Source: JBCCFK01 sp965262315
GTDB lineage: Bacteria; Actinomycetota; Acidimicrobiia; Acidimicrobiales; UBA8592
Assembly (NCBI GenBank): GCA_965262315.1
Contig: CBDHFJ010000123.1
Location: 1-10,584, forward strand
Direction: 5' to 3'
DNA length: 10,584 nucleotides
Shown here: piece by piece, positions 5,725 through 10,584 of the stretch
Layout of the letters: the number at the start of each line of letters is the position of its first letter
Numbering within the stretch: the first letter of the stretch is position 1
Program-made: the position numbers and the translations under genes
The notes under the pieces: model-generated
What the model was told of the DNA's origin: nothing
Seen by the model: only the letters and a program-made list of their open reading frames with translations
The model's database searches: none

Positions 5725-6849
5725 ATGGGAGACGACGTGCTCGACTTCAGGCTCAACGACGAGCTCGAGGCGCTGCGGAAGCGGGCAGCCGAGGTGGCCG
5801 CGCGTGGTGTGCGCGACTTCGGCCGTCACAACGACAGCTGGATCAACGGCTACTCCAAGGACTTCGCCAAGGTGATGGCGGACGAGGGCTTCATCGGCAT
5901 GGGCTGGCCCGAGGAGTACGGCGGCCACGCCCGGCCGCCGATCGAGCGGCTCGTGGTGGCCGAGGAGATGATCGCCGCGGGCGCCCCGATCGCCGCCATG
6001 TGGTTCGCCGACCGCCAGATGGGCCCCACCCTCATCGCCTACGGCACCGATGACCAGAAGGCCGAGTTCCTGCCCCAGATGCTCACCGGTGAGTCCACGT
6101 GGTGCATCGGCATGAGCGAGCCCGACGCCGGTTCCGATCTGGCGGCGCTGAAGACGTCGGCGGTTCGTGACGGGAACGAGTTCGTCATCAACGGGCAGAA
6201 GATCTGGACGAGTTTCGGCGACGTCGCCGACTACTGCTACCTGATCTGTCGGACTGACTCCAGCGGGCCGCCCCACAAGGGCATCAGCGAGGTCATCGTC
6301 CCCATGGACACGCCCGGCATCGAGGTGCGTCCCATCACCGACATGACCACCAACCGGCACTTCTGCGAGGTGTACTACACCGACGTCCGGGTGCCGGTCG
6401 AGAACCTCGTGGGCGTCGAGGGTGATGCGTTCAAGCAGACGATGGTCCAGCTCGCCCACGAGCGTGGCGGCATCGATCGCCTGGTCTCGAACCGCGCGAT
6501 GTTCCATCACGCGGTCTCCCTCGCCGACACGACCGACCCCTTGGTGCGGCAGGAGATCGCGCAGCTCGAGATCGAGTACCGACTCGGCCGACTGCTCGTG
6601 TACCGCGAGGTGCTCAAGCAGGCGCCCGAGGGATTCAGCGCGGCAACCAAGGCCTTCTGCACCGAACACGAATGGCGGGTCGCCGAGTTCGCGTCTCGGG
6701 TGTTGGGGCCCGAGACCATGCTGTTCCACGAGTGGACCCACGGCATGCTCTACGCCCCCGGCTACACGATCATGGGCGGCACCTCGAACGTGATGCGGAA
6801 CATCCTGGGCGAGCGGGTCCTGGGCCTGCCTCGCGAGCCGCGGGCCTAG
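5725..6849 (+). CDS. acyl-CoA dehydrogenase, FadE type
   Basis: A complete 374-aa FAD-dependent acyl-CoA dehydrogenase. The N-terminal helical domain (about 1-120) includes EGFIGMGWPEEYGG at 54-67; the signature SEPDAGSD is at 131-138 and NGQKIWTS at 156-163 in the beta domain; the C-terminal helical domain ends RNILGERVLGLPREPR. The MCAD-type catalytic site at the C-terminus is Gly351 in place of Glu, but LAHER puts Glu246 at the isovaleryl/long-chain type position, so catalysis by that residue is likely. ATG 5725 is weakly placed behind GAAGGG (13 nt). GTG 5737, four codons on, has GGGAG at 5 nt and is a real alternative, giving VLDFRLNDE. Acyl substrate unknown. The kinase gene follows after 22 bp, and the two probably share a transcript. 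It resembles the dehydrogenase at the left edge in its ending and in its Glu position. Confidence 0.95.
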   Translation: MGDDVLDFRLNDELEALRKRAAEVAARGVRDFGRHNDSWINGYSKDFAKVMADEGFIGMGWPEEYGGHARPPIERLVVAEEMIAAGAPIAAMWFADRQMGPTLIAYGTDDQKAEFLPQMLTGESTWCIGMSEPDAGSDLAALKTSAVRDGNEFVINGQKIWTSFGDVADYCYLICRTDSSGPPHKGISEVIVPMDTPGIEVRPITDMTTNRHFCEVYYTDVRVPVENLVGVEGDAFKQTMVQLAHERGGIDRLVSNRAMFHHAVSLADTTDPLVRQEIAQLEIEYRLGRLLVYREVLKQAPEGFSAATKAFCTEHEWRVAEFASRVLGPETMLFHEWTHGMLYAPGYTIMGGTSNVMRNILGERVLGLPREPRA

Positions 6850-6871
6850 GACGCCAGGGCCCGGGGAGACC

Positions 6872-7909
6872 GTGTCGGCGGAAGACGGGGAAGCGGGGGC
6901 GCCGGCGGCGGTGCTCGCCGCGTTCGCGCTCGACGGGGGGCGCCTCGATCCGGTCGAGCCGGGCAACGTCCACGACACCCACTTCGTGACCGTCGACGAC
7001 GGTCGGTTCGTCCTCCAACGGATCAACACCGAGGTGTTCGTCGACCCGCACGCGCTGATGGAGAACGCCCTCCTCACGGCCGAGTGCATGCGAACGGTTG
7101 CTGCTCGGCCGCTCGAGTATCGGGCCACCGTGTCCGGATCGCTGCTGGCCGAGGTCGATGGTGGTGCCTGGCGCTCGTACCGGTACGTCGAGGGTCGGGT
7201 CGTCGGACGGCCCTCGACCGTGGACGAGGCTGCCCGGATCGGTGAGGCGTTCGGCCGATTCGATGCGGCGATGGCCATCCACCCGCCCGAGCGGTGGCAC
7301 ACCGTCGTCGCCGACTACCACGACCAATCGTCTCGGGTGGCGGCGCTGGACGAGGCCATCGCTGCCGACGCCGTGGGTCGACTCGGGGACTCCCAGGGCA
7401 CGGTCCGACGGCTGCGCGAGGTGCTCGGCTGGATCGACGACCACCCGGGCAGCCGGGCGTGGGCCGAGCTCCCGACACGGGTGGCCCACCACGACGCGAA
7501 GGGGGTGAACCTCGTGTTCGCCGATGACGGTTCGATGGCCGTCCTCGACCTGGACACGGTGATGGCCGGCACCATCCTCTCCGACGTGGGTGAGCTCGTC
7601 CGTACCTGCGCGCGTCCCGGTGAGCCGGGTGCACCGTTCGACGTGGACATCGCGGTGGCGGCGGTGCACGCGTTCATCGACGGCTGGGGTCTGGGCTTCG
7701 GGCCCGCCGAGGTGGCGGCGCTCCCGGTCGCCGGCGTCCGGATGACGGCGCAGAACGCCGTGCGTTTCCTGACCGATCATCTCCAGGGCGACACCTACTA
7801 CCGCACCGTCGAGCCGGGCGAGAACCTGCGCCGAGCCGAGGTCATGATCGCCCACGCCGAGGCCCAGATCGCCGTCCACGCGGCCTACACCGACGCGGTG
7901 CTCCGATAG
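6872..7909 (+). CDS. NahK-like phosphotransferase (APH fold, probable sugar 1-kinase)
   Basis: A 345-aa kinase of the aminoglycoside-phosphotransferase fold, closest in motif pattern to N-acetylhexosamine 1-kinase (NahK). The N-lobe has GNVHDTHFV at 31-39 (NahK: GHINDTYLV) and FVLQRINTEVFVDPHALMEN at 46-65. The catalytic loop is HHDAKGVN (206-213, base D208, N213), and the metal-binding site is DLDTVMAG (226-233), nearly the NahK DLDTVMPG. It would use ATP to phosphorylate a sugar or sugar-like hydroxyl; the substrate need not be N-acetylhexosamine and no other lacto-N-biose pathway gene is in the window. The GTG start at 6872 follows GGGGAG by 3 nt, somewhat close. It sits 22 bp behind the acyl-CoA dehydrogenase, an unusual partner. 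Confidence 0.85.
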   Translation: MSAEDGEAGAPAAVLAAFALDGGRLDPVEPGNVHDTHFVTVDDGRFVLQRINTEVFVDPHALMENALLTAECMRTVAARPLEYRATVSGSLLAEVDGGAWRSYRYVEGRVVGRPSTVDEAARIGEAFGRFDAAMAIHPPERWHTVVADYHDQSSRVAALDEAIAADAVGRLGDSQGTVRRLREVLGWIDDHPGSRAWAELPTRVAHHDAKGVNLVFADDGSMAVLDLDTVMAGTILSDVGELVRTCARPGEPGAPFDVDIAVAAVHAFIDGWGLGFGPAEVAALPVAGVRMTAQNAVRFLTDHLQGDTYYRTVEPGENLRRAEVMIAHAEAQIAVHAAYTDAVLR

Positions 7910-7911
7910 GC

Positions 7912-7995
7912 GGCGGCCCGGTCGGTCCGTGCGCGTGGGGTCGCGGCATGGCCGACCCCGAGGGCAACGAGTTCTGTGTCGCGGGCGGCTCCTGA
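7912..7995 (+). pseudogene. C-terminal remnant of a glyoxalase/VOC-superfamily protein
   Basis: In the gap between the kinase and the flavoprotein gene, frame 1 reads WGRGMADPEGNEFCVAGGS followed by TGA (7993-7995). DPEGNEFCV is the characteristic last strand of glyoxalase/bleomycin-resistance (VOC) proteins, which carries a metal-ligand Glu. Only about 25 codons are available before the kinase gene, which uses another frame, so the rest of the domain is gone. An ATG at 7948 would give a 15-residue peptide, but no good ribosome site was seen. The upstream boundary of the remnant is a guess; the stretch before Trp is not clearly VOC-like. Confidence 0.6.
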
Positions 7996-8001
7996 GGTCG
8001 A

Positions 8002-8030
8002 GCGACAGCGTCTGCACCGACGACTACGGT
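8002..8030 (+). promoter_or_regulatory. candidate promoter of the flavoprotein-dioxygenase pair
   Basis: GCGACA (8002-8007) and TACGGT (8025-8030) are separated by 17 bp and fit a housekeeping-sigma pattern (TTGACA/TANNNT), matching four of six -35 bases and the T, A and final T of the -10. The start would be near 8037, giving a leader of about 20 nt with GAGGGGGA (8048-8055) before ATG 8059. It lies just past the VOC remnant stop. Confidence 0.35.
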
Positions 8031-8058
8031 TGCCCCGACCGACAACCGAGGGGGACCC

Positions 8059-8601
8059 ATGGCCGACGACGCCATCACCGACTACGAAGACCTGACCGGC
8101 ATGCAGCTCAGCGAGCAGGAGCTCGACGATCTCGTCAGCCCGGGCGGCGAGTGTGTCTTCAACTGGACCAACAGCCAGGGGTACCCGGTCGGCGTCGTGG
8201 TGGCCTATGTCTGGCGGCACGGCAAGTTCTGGACCACCTGCGCCGCCCGCCGGGCCCGGGTGCCGGCCCTCCGGAAGCGCCCCCAGTCGGGGATCATCAT
8301 CAACCGGGGCGGCAAGACCGCGTCCTACAAGGGCGACTCCATCGTCCACGCCAACGGCGATCCCGGCCATGACGAGCTCAAGGCCTGGTTCTACCCGGCG
8401 CTGTCGGGCACCGAGAGCCTGCCCGACATGGAACGCGAGAGCGTGCGCGGCAAGTACCAGCAGAACTTCCAGAAGTTCCTGGACTCGCCCCACCGCGTCA
8501 TCATCGAGACCGAGGCCAACCTGGTCGTCGGCTTCGACACCGCGAAGTTCCAGCAGTTCACCGCCGAGGCCATCGCCGCCGGACACGGCATCGAGGAGTG
8601 A
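8059..8601 (+). CDS. PPOX-fold flavoprotein (pyridoxamine 5'-phosphate oxidase/FDOR superfamily)
   Basis: A 180-aa protein with the split beta-barrel pattern of the PPOX/FDOR superfamily, which binds FMN or F420 and acts on varied small molecules. The core runs from CVFNWTNSQGYPVGVVVAYVW (32-52, first strands) through KFWTTCAARRARVPALRKRP (56-75, the strand-turn with Arg residues usual for phosphate binding of the flavin) and SGIIIN (77-82) to VIIETEANLVVGF (147-159). The N-terminal helix SEQELDDLV (18-26) is usual. FMN versus F420 cannot be settled by eye. ATG 8059 follows GAGGGGGA by 3 nt. Its stop is 1 bp before the dioxygenase GTG, and GAGGAG inside its last codons serves as that gene's ribosome site, so the two are co-translated. 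Confidence 0.8.
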   Translation: MADDAITDYEDLTGMQLSEQELDDLVSPGGECVFNWTNSQGYPVGVVVAYVWRHGKFWTTCAARRARVPALRKRPQSGIIINRGGKTASYKGDSIVHANGDPGHDELKAWFYPALSGTESLPDMERESVRGKYQQNFQKFLDSPHRVIIETEANLVVGFDTAKFQQFTAEAIAAGHGIEE

Positions 8602-8602
8602 C

Positions 8603-9475
8603 GTGGCCCCCGCCGTCGAGCCGCTCGATGCGACGCTCGGCGCTGTCGTCACCGGGGTCGAGCTCGCAGGGCTGACCGACGACCACTGGGCGGTCATCCA
8701 CGACGCCTTCCTCGAGCACGCGCTGCTGGTCTTTCCGGCGCAGCACCTCGACGACGACCAGCAGCGCGACTTCGGGCTTCGCTTCGGTGGGCTCGATGTC
8801 CTCGTTCGTGACCGGGGTGGCACCGTGGCCATCACCAACCAGCGAGCCGACGGGTCCGTGGTGCCCGACGATCATCAGGCGCTGGCGGTGATGCGTGGCA
8901 ACGAGGGGTGGCACACCGACAGCTCGTACATGCCGATCGCCGCGAAGGCCTCGGTCCTGTCGGCGCGGGTCGTGCCGGCGTCGGGTGGTGAGACGGAGTG
9001 GGCCGACATGCGTGCCGCCTACGCCGCGCTGGACGACGAGACCCGAGACGGCATCGCCGACCTCGCGGCGTATCACTCGCTGGTGTACTCACAGGCTCGG
9101 GCGGGTGCAGACCAACGGGGCGGGTATGGCATCGACCAGGACGAGATGCCGTTGCGGCCGCTGGTCAAGATCCACCCCGAGACCGGCCGCCCCGCCCTGT
9201 TCATCGGCCGCCACGCCCACGACATCCCCGGCCTCGCCAGTGCGGAGTCCGAAGCGTTGCTCGACGGGCTCATGGACGCCGCGTGTCGCCCGCCGAGGCT
9301 GTACCGGCACCGCTGGCAGGTGGGCGACGTCGTGGTCTGGGACAACCGGGCGGTGCTGCACCGGGCGCACCCGTTCGACTACCGCGAACCGCGGGTGATG
9401 GTGCACACCCGGATCGCCGGCGACCCCACCACCGAAGCCGGCATCGGCTCACGCCCGACGGCCGGCGCTCACTGA
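8603..9475 (+). CDS. TauD/TfdA-family Fe(II)/2-oxoglutarate dioxygenase
   Basis: A 290-aa oxygenase that couples 2-oxoglutarate decarboxylation to hydroxylation of an unidentified substrate. The iron triad is visible: H104 and D106 in GWHTDSSY, and H253 in DNRAVLHRAH; R264 (PRVMVHTR), 11 residues on as in TauD H255-R266, should bind the 2-oxoglutarate carboxylate. Length matches TauD. The N-terminus (LDATLGAVVTGVELAGL) is the family's usual opening. Whether it releases taurine-type sulfite, degrades phenoxyacids or hydroxylates another compound cannot be told. GTG 8603 follows GAGGAG (8593-8598) by 4 nt and directly follows the flavoprotein stop; a much longer open frame upstream in the same phase lies within the flavoprotein gene. 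It overlaps the convergent secreted-protein gene by 7 bp (9469-9475). Confidence 0.93.
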   Translation: MAPAVEPLDATLGAVVTGVELAGLTDDHWAVIHDAFLEHALLVFPAQHLDDDQQRDFGLRFGGLDVLVRDRGGTVAITNQRADGSVVPDDHQALAVMRGNEGWHTDSSYMPIAAKASVLSARVVPASGGETEWADMRAAYAALDDETRDGIADLAAYHSLVYSQARAGADQRGGYGIDQDEMPLRPLVKIHPETGRPALFIGRHAHDIPGLASAESEALLDGLMDAACRPPRLYRHRWQVGDVVVWDNRAVLHRAHPFDYREPRVMVHTRIAGDPTTEAGIGSRPTAGAH

Positions 9476-10584
9476 TAGGACACGTAGACGGGCGGCGGGT
9501 CGACGGTCATGACCTCGGCGGGGTCCATCACCCGGGAATCCTCGTCGAAGAACACCTTGAAGCCGTTGAAGAACGGCGGATCCACCGACAGTTCGTCGTA
9601 GGTGGCGAGCTTCGCGCCGACCGGACCCTGCCCGTCGATGTGGAACATCACGGCCACGCCCTCGGGGTCGACCACCAGCTCGCGGTCGTCGACCATGCCG
9701 TCGAGGAACTGGTGCACGATCAGCGTCTTCTGCGGGAGTCCGTGGCGGATGACGAGGGCTTGGAGCCAGGCGGCGACCTCGTTGACCGTGGCGCCGTCGG
9801 TGTCGCCGAAGACCTGCCCGGGCACCTGTCCGGGGTCCATGGACCACTCGGGGTCCAACGCCAGGTGCACATCGGGTTCCATCAGGAGCTCGACGAACTG
9901 CTCGGCCTGGTCGAGGAAGCGGGCCTGACCGGGTTGGAGGTCGAGCACCACGACCCCGCCGACGGTGCGCACCCCGTCGAGATAGGGACGGACGTCGTCG
10001 GCGGGTCGAGCCAGGGTGTACAACCCGTCGGCGCCCGGTGAACCCTGCGCCACGGTGACGATGAACTCGAAGGCGGGGACGACCGGGAGGTCGAACTCCT
10101 CGTAGGCGGCCGCCTGTTCGACCAGACGCTCGAGTGCCATCTCGGGCGAACCCTCGCCCAACACGCCGAGGACCGGGGTGATCGCCGTGCCGTAGTGCGC
10201 GATGACGCGGTGACCGGGGAACAGGGTCGGGGGCGGGTCGACCGTTCCCGTTGCCGTGGTGCAGAAGCGAGGCTCCGGCGGCGCCGGGGTCGGCGTGGGA
10301 ACCGGCGTGGAGGTGGGCGGCGGCGTGGCCGTGGGCAACGGTGTCGGGGTTGCGTCAGACCCTGGGGTGTCCGCGTCCGACGTCTCCGAGTCCGTCGGGG
10401 TCGCCGACGGCTCGGGCAGCGGTGTGGGTTCGGTCCCGGCGTCCCAGAAGACCGGGCGCGTCGACGCTGCGACCTCGCCCACGCACACCTCGCTGGCCGT
10501 CGCCGGGACCCACACGCGCGCGGCGAGCTCGGGGTCCTCGGAGGAGGCGGGATGGATGGCTCGGAGCACGCCGTCGATGGTGAC
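9469..10584 (-). CDS. probable exported protein: Pro/Thr/Ser-rich linker plus possible TIM-barrel domain (N-terminus beyond window)
   Basis: The frame is open to the right edge (it begins VTIDGVLRAIHPASSEDPELAARV), so the start and any signal peptide lie outside; 371 residues are visible. Residues about 1-51 are part of an unrecognised domain with one Cys (34). About 52-105 is a linker of Pro, Thr, Ser, Ala and acidic residues (PTPLPTATPPPTSTP and the like), typical of surface proteins. About 106-371 is a folded domain with alternating strands and helices: HRVIAHYGT, PVLGVLGEG, VVPAFEFIV, GVVVLDLQPG, HLALDPEWSM, KTLIVHQF and GFKVFFDED. This looks like a TIM barrel, and the acidic residues in LDL and LDPEW could be catalytic, so a glycosidase-like role is possible but not shown. 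It ends YVSYQ. Location outside the cell is inferred. I do not recognise a named family. Confidence 0.75.
   Translation of the reverse strand, partial: VTIDGVLRAIHPASSEDPELAARVWVPATASEVCVGEVAASTRPVFWDAGTEPTPLPEPSATPTDSETSDADTPGSDATPTPLPTATPPPTSTPVPTPTPAPPEPRFCTTATGTVDPPPTLFPGHRVIAHYGTAITPVLGVLGEGSPEMALERLVEQAAAYEEFDLPVVPAFEFIVTVAQGSPGADGLYTLARPADDVRPYLDGVRTVGGVVVLDLQPGQARFLDQAEQFVELLMEPDVHLALDPEWSMDPGQVPGQVFGDTDGATVNEVAAWLQALVIRHGLPQKTLIVHQFLDGMVDDRELVVDPEGVAVMFHIDGQGPVGAKLATYDELSVDPPFFNGFKVFFDEDSRVMDPAEVMTVDPPPVYVSYQ
10270..10431 (-). repeat. low-complexity Pro/Thr-rich linker coding segment
   Basis: The plus strand here is full of GGCGTGG/GGTGTCGGG-like repeats (for example GGCGTGGCCGTGGGCAACGG), which translate on the minus strand as irregular PTP and ATPT runs. 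It is a linker within the exported protein and is not a regular tandem array. Confidence 0.6.

Noticed and set aside
5659..7302. A 547-codon open frame on the minus strand, opposite the acyl-CoA dehydrogenase and the kinase.
   Set aside because: It is antisense to two well-supported genes. Its composition is that of a high-GC shadow frame (Arg, His and Gly rich) and shows no family motif.
6770..8017. A 415-codon minus-strand frame opposite the kinase.
   Set aside because: Shadow of the kinase gene; His/Arg-rich with no domain pattern.
8153..8602. In-frame upstream extension of the dioxygenase.
   Set aside because: It overlaps the flavoprotein gene in another frame; GTG 8603 with GAGGAG gives a full-length TauD-type protein.
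10270..10431. A CRISPR array or tandem-repeat locus in the GT/GC-rich tract.
   Set aside because: The units are irregular without spacers and translate as a Pro/Thr-rich protein linker.

Overview
The window is GC-rich and densely coded on both strands. Starts are often GTG, genes abut or overlap, and no intergenic gap exceeds about 200 bp. Several acyl-CoA dehydrogenases of the FadE type, a PPOX/FDOR-type flavoprotein, an ABM protein and a TauD/TfdA dioxygenase together suggest a heterotrophic, lipid- and xenobiotic-degrading actinobacterium. An Acidimicrobiia-like or mycobacterium-like lineage is a guess from gene content, not a proven placement. No rRNA, tRNA, CRISPR array, insertion sequence or phage gene was seen.

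Layout, left to right. (1) 1-1014, plus: an acyl-CoA dehydrogenase that enters from the left edge without its first ~55-60 residues. (2) 1055-3644, minus: a compact three-gene operon read right to left, ABM-domain protein -> amidohydrolase_2 (ACMSD-like) -> amidohydrolase_1, with a GTGA overlap between the first two. (3) 3645-3846: a divergent control region with a 14-bp perfect palindrome. (4) 3847-4874, plus: a 96-aa biotinyl/lipoyl-like protein with Gly where the modified Lys should be, joined by a TGATG overlap to a PlsC-type acyltransferase. (5) 4878-5633, minus: an alpha/beta hydrolase with an Asp nucleophile (epoxide hydrolase/dehalogenase type). (6) 5725-7909, plus: a complete acyl-CoA dehydrogenase and, 22 bp on, a NahK-like sugar kinase. 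(7) 7912-7995: an orphan C-terminal scrap of a glyoxalase/VOC protein. (8) 8059-9475, plus: a PPOX-fold flavoprotein and a TauD/TfdA dioxygenase, 1 bp apart, behind a plausible promoter. (9) 9469-10584, minus: the C-terminal part of a probable exported protein with a Pro/Thr/Ser-rich linker and a possible TIM-barrel domain; its N-terminus lies beyond the right edge.

Most of the window looks like ordinary accessory catabolism: beta-oxidation-like steps (two dehydrogenases) around small operons for ring or amide/ester substrates. The parts that deserve attention are the apo biotinyl-like domain coupled to an acyltransferase and apparently read from a leaderless mRNA, the ACMSD-like enzyme with Asn at a metal-ligand position, the VOC remnant, and two candidate operators in divergent intergenic regions.
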